From JANXSD01 sp043758125 (GTDB taxonomy: Bacteria > Bacteroidota > Bacteroidia > AKYH767-A > OLB10), in assembly GCA_043758125.1 (NCBI GenBank), contig JAYVOC010000180.1, positions 1-12,528 of the forward strand: a stretch of DNA of 12,528 bases, in the 5' to 3' direction. Of this stretch, positions 1 to 7,230 are shown piece by piece (positions within the stretch are counted from its first letter, which is position 1; each line of letters opens with the position of its first letter). A model generated the notes under the pieces. The model saw only the letters and a list, made by a program, of their open reading frames with translations. It was not told the DNA's origin and did no database searches. The position numbers were made by a program, and so were the translations under genes.

Positions 1-800
1 AATCTTCCAAATTTCCACAAGTGAACTGACATTGGTTTCAATCCAAATTTTACTTGAAGTAACCGATATTCTTTTTTTAATTCTTTTGTATAATAATCAT
101 CAGGAATGCCTCCTAAAAATCCTGCTGTGCCATAAAGAAATGCTTCTATTTGTATCAACTGATTTTTGTGCCTTCCAATAGTTGCAAGTGGAAGCGAAGA
201 GGAAAGAATTTCAAAAGGAATTGTATTTACTCGAAACCCAAAACTTCTGGATAAATGACGGTAAAAACTTTCTTCCCAATTATGCTTCGTTTGTATGAAA
301 AGTTCTTTGATGGATTTTGTGCGCTCTTCTAATCTTTCCACTAACAACCGATCGAACCATTGATGACGAATAATTTCTGGTACATCCAAGAAATTTTTTT
401 CACATGGAACCCATCTCGATGCCCCATGCATTAAATCTAAATAGTGTTGCCATCTATTCTCATCGTATTTTCCTCTTAATTCAATTGTTGGTATTGTATT
501 TCCATCTGCTCTTTTAATTGTGACATCAGCAATATAAACTACATGTAAAATTACAGTATCAAAGGCTCGATCTTTTGTATGTCCGTGTTTAAACCAATCA
601 CTCGACTTCACATGAATTTCAACATTTCCTGCCCACAAAAATCCATCAATTCGTATTCGCGCATTAAAAAAATCTGGACCCGAATCATCATTGCGTTGAC
701 CAGGATTTATAATTTCAATTTTCTCATTATTGACTGTATTTAATTCCTTTGATTCGAAGAGACGATTCTTCCATAAATAATATAGAAATGCTTCTTGCAT
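1..800 (-). CDS. DUF2851 family protein, 3' end outside window
   Basis: Reading leftwards from the ATG at 798-800, an uninterrupted frame of 266 codons reaches the window edge, so only the N-terminal part of a protein that I recall as about 420 residues is present. I recognise the Bacteroidota family DUF2851 by its start MQEAFLYYLWKNRLF, by GQRNDDSGPDFFNARI (residues 35-49) and by GNVEIHVKSSDWFKHGH (58-74), followed by DTVILHVVY (81-89). The function is unknown. The block containing D43 and the strand with E61, H63 and K65 looks conserved and polar, like a metal or active site. Comparison with PD-(D/E)XK nucleases is speculative, because the acidic and lysine spacing is not canonical. The gene lies 111 bp downstream of the SRPBCC gene on the same strand and could be cotranscribed with it or have its own promoter. 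No signal peptide or membrane segment is seen. Confidence 0.88.
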   Translation of the reverse strand, partial: MQEAFLYYLWKNRLFESKELNTVNNEKIEIINPGQRNDDSGPDFFNARIRIDGFLWAGNVEIHVKSSDWFKHGHTKDRAFDTVILHVVYIADVTIKRADGNTIPTIELRGKYDENRWQHYLDLMHGASRWVPCEKNFLDVPEIIRHQWFDRLLVERLEERTKSIKELFIQTKHNWEESFYRHLSRSFGFRVNTIPFEILSSSLPLATIGRHKNQLIQIEAFLYGTAGFLGGIPDDYYTKELKKEYRLLQVKFGLKPMSVHLWKFGR

Positions 801-911
801 CTGCCAAAAATAATAGTTGATATTATTTTAAAACTCATACAAATGTTTAATGTCTCTTAGATTAAAGAATAATTTGATTGGTGTAAGAAAAATAATTTCA
901 AAATTGTTCTA

Positions 912-1385
912 CTAATCTTTCCACTCACCAAAAATCTCTATTAATTTTTTATATCGAAAATCAAAAATATTTTTTAGTTGCCCTTTAATTAAAATTATAT
1001 TCATCAAATCACCAATAGGACCAAATGGGGATTTGTAATCAATAATATCTTTCATCTCAACACCACCAGGAATTGCTTTCAAAAAATGTTTGTGATGCCA
1101 AAAGGAATAAGGTCCGAATCGTTGCTCGTCTACAAAGTAATTCGGTTTTTCTACATGTGTAATTTCAGTAACCCACGACATTGGCAAACCTAAAACAGGC
1201 TTAACAGTATAATTAATCACCATCCCTGCATACATTTTTTCTCCTTCACTAAAACCTGAATGAATGATAAATCCCATGTGTGGAGGAGTAATTATTTTTA
1301 AATTCGAAGGAGAAGATAAAAACTCCCATGCTTTATCAATGCTTATTGGTAATTTTTGTACTGTTTCTAATCGGTGAAGACTCAT
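912..1385 (-). CDS. SRPBCC (START-like) family protein, COG4276 type
   Basis: This is a 157-residue soluble protein of the SRPBCC/Bet v1-like helix-grip superfamily, whose members bind hydrophobic ligands in a deep cavity. The opening 'LPISIDKAWEFLSSPSNLKIITPP' (residues 13-36) is the usual first strand and helices. The block WVTEITHVEKPNYFVDEQRFGPYSFWHHKHF (71-101) is the strongly conserved core of the COG4276 group, and GVEMKDIIDYKSPFGPIG (108-125) supplies further strands before the C-terminal helix. The length is normal for a complete single domain. The ligand is unknown. Its start is only 12 bases after the stop of the DUF2256 gene, so the two are probably cotranscribed. COG4276 and DUF2256 proteins occur, from what I recall, near photolyase/cryptochrome genes, but none is visible here, so a link to light repair is only a hint. 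Confidence 0.85.
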   Translation of the reverse strand: MSLHRLETVQKLPISIDKAWEFLSSPSNLKIITPPHMGFIIHSGFSEGEKMYAGMVINYTVKPVLGLPMSWVTEITHVEKPNYFVDEQRFGPYSFWHHKHFLKAIPGGVEMKDIIDYKSPFGPIGDLMNIILIKGQLKNIFDFRYKKLIEIFGEWKD

Positions 1386-1397
1386 CTGATTGCTTAT

Positions 1398-1550
1398 TTA
1401 TTGAAGTATACTTTTCTTTTTATTTCTGCATTTCTCACTGCAATACTTTACGGATTCCCAAGATTTTTCCCATTTCTTGCGCCAAGAAAAATTTTTATTG
1501 CATGCGGGACATATTTTTTGCGGCAGATCCTGTTTTTTAACTCCTCGCAT
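1398..1550 (-). CDS. DUF2256 small zinc-finger-like protein
   Basis: A 50-codon frame read leftwards from the ATG at 1548-1550 to TAA at 1398-1400. The product starts MRGVKKQDLPQKICPACNKN and contains the DUF2256 signature: KxDLPxKxCPxCxxxFxWRKKW (residues 6-27), then WESVKYCSEKCR (31-42). C14, C17, C37 and C41 form a CxxC plus CxxxC set that should hold one zinc ion. The basic, tryptophan-rich middle (W23, W27, W31) is typical of the family, as is the length of about 50 residues. The function is unknown; nucleic-acid or partner binding is plausible for such a finger. It lies 12 bases upstream of the SRPBCC gene in the same direction and divergent from pyrG. The family match is clear despite the small size, because both cysteine pairs and the intervening motif are intact. 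Confidence 0.87.
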   Translation of the reverse strand: MRGVKKQDLPQKICPACNKNFSWRKKWEKSWESVKYCSEKCRNKKKSILQ

Positions 1551-1597
1551 CTAAAATATTAGGTGAATAGTTTGAAAGTCATTATAAAACATGAAAA

Positions 1598-1637
1598 GAG
1601 GTTAATAGTTTTATAATTCTTTAAACTATTGGTCCTC
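1598..1637. repeat. imperfect inverted repeat with AATAGTTT boxes before pyrG
   Basis: AATAGTTT (1604-1611) is matched by its inverted copy AAACTATT (1623-1630). Outer arms GAGG (1598-1601) and CCTC (1634-1637) are also complementary, with short unpaired bases between. A further direct copy of AATAGTTT lies at 1566-1573. The right arm overlaps the proposed -33 element of pyrG, as an operator would. It lies in the 130-bp divergent spacer between the DUF2256 gene and pyrG, so it could act on either. There is no T-run, so it is not a standard terminator. Confidence 0.35.
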
Positions 1638-1662
1638 TTTCGAGCTATTTGCCGTAATTTTG
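1629..1662 (+). promoter_or_regulatory. pyrG promoter, Bacteroidota type
   Basis: TAATTTTG at 1655-1662 fits the Bacteroidota -7 consensus TAnnTTTG exactly. A TTG at 1629-1631 could serve as the -33 element with a 23-base spacer, at the long end of the accepted range. Transcription would begin near 1668-1669, leaving about 12 untranslated bases before the ATG at 1681. The element also overlaps a possible TTG start at 1660, which argues against that start. Confidence 0.6.
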
Positions 1663-1680
1663 CTAAAACCCACACCTTAC

Positions 1681-3351
1681 ATGTCATCTAGTGCTTCTTC
1701 CGTCAGATATATATTTACTACTGGTGGAGTAACCTCTTCACTTGGAAAAGGAATTATCTCCGCTTCATTAGCTAAACTTTTACAAGCACGTGGCTATCGT
1801 GTCACTATTCAAAAGCTTGATCCCTACATCAATGTTGATCCAGGAACGTTGAATCCTTATGAACATGGTGAGTGTTATGTTACGAATGATGGAACGGAAA
1901 CCGATCTTGACCTCGGACATTATGAGCGATTTTTAAATGTGCCAACTTCTATAGCAAATAATGTAACTACTGGCAAAATTTATCAAACAGTAATCAATAG
2001 GGAACGCGAAGGAGCATATCTTGGCAAAACAGTTCAAGTTATTCCACATATTACTGATGAAATTAAACGCCGAATCCAACTTTTAGGCGAAACAGGAGAA
2101 TTTGATATTATCATCACCGAAATAGGAGGGACTGTAGGTGATATCGAATCATTACCATATATAGAAGCAGTTCGCCAAATGATTTGGGAAATGGGTTCTA
2201 CGAATGTGGCAGTGATCCATCTTACACTTTTACCTTACCTTAGTACAACAGGTGAACTAAAAACGAAACCTACACAACATTCTGTCAAAGCATTACTCGA
2301 ATACGGTGTTCAACCAGATATCTTAGTTTGTCGAACTGAAAAGCCAGTTAGCAATGATATTCGTCGTAAAATAGCTTTGTTTTGTAACGTAAATATAAAT
2401 GCAGTAATCGAATCAATTGATGCAAGTACGATTTATGAAGTGCCACTTATGATGTTGAAAGAGCAATTAGATAAAGTGGTTTTGAATAGATTAAAACTTC
2501 CATTGCGACAAGAGCCTGACATGGCAGCATGGAAGGATTTTTTAGGAAAACTTAAAAACCCAATTCACGAAGTACGTATCGGTTTAATTGGAAAATATAT
2601 CGAGTTGAAAGATGCTTATAAATCAATCAACGAAGCTTTTATTCATGCAGGAGTTTCTAATGAGTGTCAGGTAAAGTTGGAATGGATTCACTCTGAAAAA
2701 TTGGATCACGATAATGTGAAAAACCAATTAGGCCATCTTCATGCGATTCTAGTTGCTCCAGGTTTTGGAGAAAGAGGGATTGAAGGAAAAATTAATGCTA
2801 TTCAATTTGCTCGTGAGAAAAAAATTCCTTTTCTCGGTATTTGTTTAGGAATGCAGTGTGCTGTTGTCGAATTTGCGCGTAATGTTTTGGGGATGAAAGA
2901 TGCTCATTCTACAGAGATGAACCCCGAAACATCGTTCCCAGTTATTAATATGATGGAAGAACAAAAGCTCATTACGAATAAAGGTGGAACCATGCGTCTA
3001 GGTGAATACACTTGTTCTGTTGCAAAAGGGACACGTGCTTATCAGATTTATGGTAAATCAAAAATTACGGAACGCCATCGTCATCGCTACGAGTTTAATA
3101 ATGATTACCTCCAAAAATTTGAAGCAGAAGGAATGATCGCTTCTGGTATAAATCCCGATTCTAATCTAGTTGAAATTGTTGAATTGAAAAATCATCCTTG
3201 GTTTGTAGGAGTTCAATTTCATCCTGAATATAAAAGTACAGTTCTCAATCCACATCCACTCTTTGTAAAGTTTGTTAAAGCAGCTTTGGATAGATCCCAT
3301 GGTCACATCGACAATAAACAGGAAATTAAAAGTACTTCTCTTGTCGATTAA
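1681..3351 (+). CDS. pyrG: CTP synthase (glutamine hydrolysing)
   Basis: CTP synthase makes CTP from UTP, ATP and glutamine, the last step of de novo cytidine nucleotide synthesis, in the cytosol as a tetramer. The N-terminal synthase domain opens with YIFTTGGVTSSLGKG (residues 10-24), the ATP-binding loop with K23, and continues through KLDPYINVDPGTLNPYEHGE and EIGGTVGDIES. The C-terminal class I glutamine amidotransferase domain carries the nucleophile C388 in GICLGMQ and the H514/E516 pair in QFHPEYKS, so the catalytic triad is complete. From the ATG at 1681 the protein has 556 residues, normal for the family. A TTG seven codons upstream would add residues but falls inside the -7 promoter element. 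yidC follows after 114 bases, a neighbour pairing common in Bacteroidota. I see no convincing terminator between them. Confidence 0.98.
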   Translation: MSSSASSVRYIFTTGGVTSSLGKGIISASLAKLLQARGYRVTIQKLDPYINVDPGTLNPYEHGECYVTNDGTETDLDLGHYERFLNVPTSIANNVTTGKIYQTVINREREGAYLGKTVQVIPHITDEIKRRIQLLGETGEFDIIITEIGGTVGDIESLPYIEAVRQMIWEMGSTNVAVIHLTLLPYLSTTGELKTKPTQHSVKALLEYGVQPDILVCRTEKPVSNDIRRKIALFCNVNINAVIESIDASTIYEVPLMMLKEQLDKVVLNRLKLPLRQEPDMAAWKDFLGKLKNPIHEVRIGLIGKYIELKDAYKSINEAFIHAGVSNECQVKLEWIHSEKLDHDNVKNQLGHLHAILVAPGFGERGIEGKINAIQFAREKKIPFLGICLGMQCAVVEFARNVLGMKDAHSTEMNPETSFPVINMMEEQKLITNKGGTMRLGEYTCSVAKGTRAYQIYGKSKITERHRHRYEFNNDYLQKFEAEGMIASGINPDSNLVEIVELKNHPWFVGVQFHPEYKSTVLNPHPLFVKFVKAALDRSHGHIDNKQEIKSTSLVD

Positions 3352-3438
3352 TTAAAATTCATTTATCAATAGGCTTAAATATTGATTTCTGCATAAAAAC
3401 AGCTGGTCATTTTCAGCATTTCACGTGCCTAGACTTCC

Positions 3439-3446
3439 TATATTTG
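3439..3446 (+). promoter_or_regulatory. -7 element of yidC promoter
   Basis: TATATTTG matches TAnnTTTG exactly. The predicted start of transcription is near 3452, giving an untranslated leader of only 13-14 bases before the ATG at 3466, as for pyrG. No clear TTTG -33 element lies at the usual spacing, so the call rests on the -7 box and its position. Confidence 0.5.
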
Positions 3447-3465
3447 CGCCTCCAAATTCCATAGT

Positions 3466-5334
3466 ATGGATCGTAATTCCGTAATCGGACTCGTATTAAT
3501 AGGTCTGATACTTATAGGCTTTAGTATCATGAACACGCCTTCTCAACTTGAGATGGCAACAATGAAGCACAAACAAGACAGTATAGCACTTGTAGAAAAG
3601 CAAAAAGCAGCAATTTCTTCTGCCAAAGCAGCAACGCTTCCAATACCAATAGCAAACAATGCTTCAGCAAATGACTCAGCGTTTTCTGATTCAACTGTAT
3701 TAGCGCAGCAAGCGGATCAATTAGGTTCATTTGCTGCAGCAGGCACCGGTAAAGATGAAGATATAATCATCGAAAATGATTTGCTCAAAATAACTTTAAC
3801 ATCGAAAGGTGGTAGAGTGAAATCCGCAGAATTAAAAAAGTATAAAACTTGGGAGAAAAAACCTGTAGTACTTTTTGAAGGGGACTCATCACGATTTGGA
3901 TTGAATTTCTTTGCGCAAAATAGATCCATCTCTACCGAAAATTTATTTTTTCAAGCACAAGGAAAGGGATTTGTTGTTGCAGGTACTGATAGCAATAGTA
4001 TTTCTCTTCGCTTATTTGCTGGAAGTCCTGATCGTTATATCGAATACGTTTATAGTTTGAAGGGTGGAAGTTATCTACTTGGATATAAAATAAACTTTGT
4101 TGGCATCAATCAAGTGATTGCAGCTAATGCAGGGTACCTTGAATTGAATTGGGCTCAACGACTTCGTCAGCAGGAGATGGATATTAAGTCTGAACGAATG
4201 AATTCAACTATCTATTACAAATACAGTGATGATGATGTTGATTTTATTAGTGAACGTAAAGATGAAAGTGATGATCTAAAAACGAAGGTGAAATGGATCT
4301 CCATGAAACAGCATTTCTTTACGCAAGTGCTGATAGCAGATAATAGTTTTGATAAGCCAACACATATCGAAACATTAGCAGGAAAAGAAGGTGACGATTT
4401 TGTTAAACAGATGAAAGCATCTTTCACAATTCCTTATTCTCATTTGCCAAATGAGTCTTTCGGAATGCAATTTTATTTTGGTCCGAATCATTACAAAACA
4501 CTTGAGAAAATTGGTTTTAATTTAGAAAAACAAATTCCATTAGGATGGGGAATATTTGGTTGGGTAAATCGTTATATCGTAATTTTTATTTTTAATTTCC
4601 TTAGTGGATTTAATCTCAATTACGGAATCATCATTTTGATTTTAACATTGGTGATTAAGATCATGTTGTTGCCACTAACTTTTAAAGCATATCAGTCGCA
4701 AGCAAAGATGAAAGTGCTTAAACCAGAAATTGAAGAGATACAAGGCAAGTTTAAAGAAGAGCCGATGAAACTTCAACAGGAGATGATGGGCTTGTATAAA
4801 AAAGCTGGAGTGAGTCCGTTAGGTGGATGTTTACCGATGTTATTGCAGTTCCCAATTCTTATTGCGATGTTTCGTTTCTTCCCGCAGTCGATAGAATTAC
4901 GTCAGCAAAGTTTTTTATGGGCACATGATTTAAGTACGTATGATTCTATTATGGATCTACCTTTCACTATTCCATTCTACGGGAATCATGTAAGTTTATT
5001 TACTTTATTGATGACGATTTCTACTTTGTTAATCACTTGGGTGAACAGTCAAACAACAGTAACAAATCCTCAAATGAAATGGATGATGTATCTGATGCCT
5101 ATTGTTTTCTTGGGAGTGTTCAACAGTTATTCTTCTGGATTGAGTTATTATTATTTTCTTGCAAATACCATCAGTATCGGACAACAATATTTGTTTAAAG
5201 CATTTGTTGATGAAGATGCAATTCACAAAAAAATTCAAGAAAATAAAAAGCGACCAGCGTCACAATCGAAATCAAAGTTTCAACAACGACTTGAAGCGAT
5301 GGCGAAACAAAAAGGAGTTAAACTTCCTAAATAA
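3466..5334 (+). CDS. yidC: membrane protein insertase YidC
   Basis: YidC inserts and folds proteins in the inner membrane, alone or with the Sec translocon. The 622-residue protein has an N-terminal membrane segment (about residues 6-22), a low-complexity Ala/Ser-rich linker and a periplasmic beta-domain (about 98-350). The conserved YidC/Oxa1 core follows from about 368: YIVIFIFNFLSGFNLNYGIII, then the cytosolic coiled hairpin (about 405-445), then SPLGGCLPMLLQFPILIAMFRFF (450-472), and further membrane segments ending near 575. The groove residue that is Arg in E. coli (R366) aligns with K398 in LTLVIKIMLLPLT, a conservative change that keeps the positive charge. A Lys/Arg-rich tail (588-622) suits ribosome contact. 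The length and order are those of the Gram-negative form. It has its own -7 box and is followed at once by a terminator hairpin. Confidence 0.97.
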   Translation: MDRNSVIGLVLIGLILIGFSIMNTPSQLEMATMKHKQDSIALVEKQKAAISSAKAATLPIPIANNASANDSAFSDSTVLAQQADQLGSFAAAGTGKDEDIIIENDLLKITLTSKGGRVKSAELKKYKTWEKKPVVLFEGDSSRFGLNFFAQNRSISTENLFFQAQGKGFVVAGTDSNSISLRLFAGSPDRYIEYVYSLKGGSYLLGYKINFVGINQVIAANAGYLELNWAQRLRQQEMDIKSERMNSTIYYKYSDDDVDFISERKDESDDLKTKVKWISMKQHFFTQVLIADNSFDKPTHIETLAGKEGDDFVKQMKASFTIPYSHLPNESFGMQFYFGPNHYKTLEKIGFNLEKQIPLGWGIFGWVNRYIVIFIFNFLSGFNLNYGIIILILTLVIKIMLLPLTFKAYQSQAKMKVLKPEIEEIQGKFKEEPMKLQQEMMGLYKKAGVSPLGGCLPMLLQFPILIAMFRFFPQSIELRQQSFLWAHDLSTYDSIMDLPFTIPFYGNHVSLFTLLMTISTLLITWVNSQTTVTNPQMKWMMYLMPIVFLGVFNSYSSGLSYYYFLANTISIGQQYLFKAFVDEDAIHKKIQENKKRPASQSKSKFQQRLEAMAKQKGVKLPK

Positions 5335-5341
5335 AATTTAT

Positions 5342-5381
5342 AAATGCCCTGTCGTCTTAAAGCTTCAGGGCATTTGTTTTA
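5342..5381 (+). terminator. rho-independent terminator after yidC
   Basis: Perfect 10-bp stem AAATGCCCTG (5342-5351) with CAGGGCATTT (5366-5375), a 14-base loop, then the short U-rich tail GTTTTA. It begins 7 bases after the yidC stop codon. The long loop and short tail suggest termination may be incomplete, allowing some read-through into the lipoprotein gene that starts at 5401. Confidence 0.75.
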
Positions 5382-5400
5382 GTTGATAAAAAAAGATATA

Positions 5401-5892
5401 ATGCGCAGAATAATTTATTTGCTTTTTGTGTTGTTAGTTATCGCTTGTGCATCAACAAAGCATAAAGAATCTACTGTTATTAAAGTGTCTGCGAAAGATT
5501 CTCTTCTAGCAGCAATTGAACGAAGTGCTTGCTTTGGGAAATGTCCTCAGTATAAAACGATAATTTATAAATCTGGCTTTGCAGAGTACTATGGAAAAAA
5601 GAATATTGATAAAATCGGATATTATACTGGTCAACTGCAAGCCGATGATTTGAATAAATTATACAGCCTTATTCGAACTTATAAAATGGAAGAAAAGGAT
5701 ACTTCGTATATCAATAAATACCTCGCTGATTATCCCGCATGGGAATTATGGATTTCCGATTTGAATCCGACCAAACATATTCAAATTTCACATGAAGCTC
5801 CTCCTTCAGAGATAACCGAATTCGGTAAGGCAATGGATCAATTTTTAACATCCGTAAAATGGACAAAAAAAACCTCTACCAAAGACGAATAA
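5401..5892 (+). CDS. DUF6438 lipoprotein
   Basis: A 163-residue protein with a typical lipoprotein signal: MRRIIYLLFVLLVIAC, where C16 would be lipidated after signal peptidase II cleavage. The mature part has the DUF6438 pattern SACFGKCPQYKTIIYKSGFAEYYG (residues 42-65), with C44 and C48 conserved, followed by a helix and strands ending near 153. The function of this family is unknown. The residues after C16 (ASTKHKES) do not show the acidic surface-export signal described in Bacteroidetes, so a periplasm-facing location is more likely. The ATG at 5401 is preferred over a TTG at 5383, because it puts two arginines directly before the hydrophobic core. The gene starts 25 bases beyond the yidC terminator stem, with no obvious promoter of its own in that gap. 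No terminator separates it from hppD. Confidence 0.82.
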   Translation: MRRIIYLLFVLLVIACASTKHKESTVIKVSAKDSLLAAIERSACFGKCPQYKTIIYKSGFAEYYGKKNIDKIGYYTGQLQADDLNKLYSLIRTYKMEEKDTSYINKYLADYPAWELWISDLNPTKHIQISHEAPPSEITEFGKAMDQFLTSVKWTKKTSTKDE

Positions 5893-5967
5893 TAAGACTT
5901 GATAAATTTTAATTGAATTACTGAAAGTGTTTGGTCATTGAAGTAGTACTTTGAATTATTGTTTACG

Positions 5968-5975
5968 TAAATTTG
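5968..5975 (+). promoter_or_regulatory. -7 element of hppD promoter
   Basis: TAAATTTG fits TAnnTTTG. Transcription would start near 5981, giving a leader of about 34 bases before the ATG at 6015. A TTTG at 5950-5953 is only 14 bases away, too close for a standard -33 element, so the upstream half is uncertain. Confidence 0.5.
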
Positions 5976-6014
5976 TATCATAGAAAAAGTAATTAGTATT
6001 ATAAAATAAAAAAG

Positions 6015-7109
6015 ATGTCAGAAGATTTCCTCCCCCTAAACGGTACCGATCATATTGAGTTTTATGTCGGAAATGCTAAACAAGCTGCTTATTTTTATCA
6101 GATAGCCTTCGGCTTTTCATTAGTAGCTTATGCAGGACCAGAAACAGGTGTTCGCGATCGAGCATCTTATGTATTGCAGCAAGGCAAGGTTCGATTTGTT
6201 TTTACTACTGCCATGCATCCTGATCATGAAATTACAAAGCATGTTGCGCAGCATGGTGACGGAGTGAAAGTTTTAGCGCTGTGGGTCGACGATGCTGAGA
6301 AATCTTTTTACGAAACGATGTCAAGAGGTGCTCAAGCACATTCTACACCTCAAATGATGAAGGATGAATTTGGTGAAGTGAAAATTTCTGCCATCCATAC
6401 GTATGGTGAAACAATTCACAAATTTGTTGAACGTAAAAATTATACTGGCGCATTCCTTCCTGGATATAAAGCAGCGAAATCAAATTTGAAAGTGGAACCA
6501 TTAGGCTTACTTCATATTGATCATTGTGTTGGAAATGTAGAATTAGGAAAAATGAATGAGTGGGTGAAATTTTATGAAGATGTAATGGGTTTTAAAATGA
6601 TTCTCACTTTTGATGATAACGATATTAGTACAGAATATTCTGCATTGATGAGTAAGGTAGTTTCTAATGGTAACGGATATGTGAAGTTCCCAATCAACGA
6701 ACCGGCAGCTGGAAAAAAGAAATCTCAAATAGATGAATACCTTGAGTTTTATCATGGCCCAGGTGTTCAGCATATCGCAATTGCTACTGAAGATGTTGTT
6801 AAAACGGTTACCGAATTGAAAGCAAGAGGTGTTGATTTTTTAAATGTTCCAACTACTTATTATGATGATCTTCAATCAAGAGTTGGTAAGATTGATGAGG
6901 ATTTAAATGACTTAAAGAAGTTGGGAATTCTTGTTGATAGAGATAACGAAGGTTATTTATTACAGATCTTCACAAAACCTGTTGAGGATCGTCCAACAGT
7001 ATTTTATGAAATCATCCAACGCAAAGGAGCAAAATCATTTGGCAAAGGGAATTTTAAAGCACTCTTTGAAGCCTTAGAACGCGAACAAGATTTGAGAGGG
7101 AATCTCTAA
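6015..7109 (+). CDS. hppD: 4-hydroxyphenylpyruvate dioxygenase
   Basis: This non-haem Fe(II) enzyme converts 4-hydroxyphenylpyruvate and O2 to homogentisate and CO2, the second step of tyrosine degradation, in the cytosol. The 364-residue protein has two vicinal-oxygen-chelate domains: N-terminal about 10-140 and catalytic about 165-335. The iron ligands are all visible: H170 in LLHIDHCVGNV, H253 in GPGVQHIAIAT and E332 in VFYEIIQR. The C-terminal helix that gates the active site is present as SFGKGNFKALFEALEREQ (341-358). The length is normal and no key residue is missing. In many Bacteroidota homogentisate dioxygenase or other tyrosine-pathway genes lie nearby; none is in this window. The homologue hydroxymandelate synthase is the main alternative, but an isolated gene without secondary-metabolism neighbours favours HPPD. 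A -7 box precedes it and a strong terminator follows. Confidence 0.96.
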   Translation: MSEDFLPLNGTDHIEFYVGNAKQAAYFYQIAFGFSLVAYAGPETGVRDRASYVLQQGKVRFVFTTAMHPDHEITKHVAQHGDGVKVLALWVDDAEKSFYETMSRGAQAHSTPQMMKDEFGEVKISAIHTYGETIHKFVERKNYTGAFLPGYKAAKSNLKVEPLGLLHIDHCVGNVELGKMNEWVKFYEDVMGFKMILTFDDNDISTEYSALMSKVVSNGNGYVKFPINEPAAGKKKSQIDEYLEFYHGPGVQHIAIATEDVVKTVTELKARGVDFLNVPTTYYDDLQSRVGKIDEDLNDLKKLGILVDRDNEGYLLQIFTKPVEDRPTVFYEIIQRKGAKSFGKGNFKALFEALEREQDLRGNL

Positions 7110-7124
7110 AAACTAATTCATATA

Positions 7125-7167
7125 GATAATCCTAGTTCTGTAATAAGAACTAGGATTATCCTTTTTC
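7125..7167 (+). terminator. rho-independent terminator after hppD
   Basis: A perfect 15-bp stem pairs GATAATCCTAGTTCT (7125-7139) with 7146-7160 around a 6-base loop, followed by CTTTTTC. It starts 15 bases after the hppD stop and isolates that gene from the beta-helix gene downstream. Confidence 0.88.
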
Positions 7168-7230
7168 TGGCGATGAAACATTTTGGACTCTTGCGATGTA
7201 TAACACGGAGCAAAAAACCAATTTTAGAAA

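Noticed and set aside
805..812. Leftward TATTTTTG matching TAnnTTTG just before the DUF2851 start
   Set aside because: It would place transcription start at the ATG itself, with no -33 element at proper spacing. It may be chance in AT-rich DNA.
1328..1562. Rightward open frames across the SRPBCC and DUF2256 genes
   Set aside because: They are antisense shadows of two well-supported leftward genes and show no family motif.
1660..1680. In-frame TTG at 1660 as an upstream start for CTP synthase
   Set aside because: It overlaps the TAATTTTG promoter element and would lie upstream of the predicted transcription start. The ATG at 1681 gives a normal N-terminus.
3365..3386. Inverted repeat ATCAATA/TATTGAT after pyrG as a terminator
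   Set aside because: The 7-bp stem is almost all A-T and has no T-run after it, so it is too weak to call.
5383..5400. TTG at 5383 as the lipoprotein start
   Set aside because: It abuts the terminator tail. The ATG at 5401 gives a standard short basic n-region before the hydrophobic core and lipobox.
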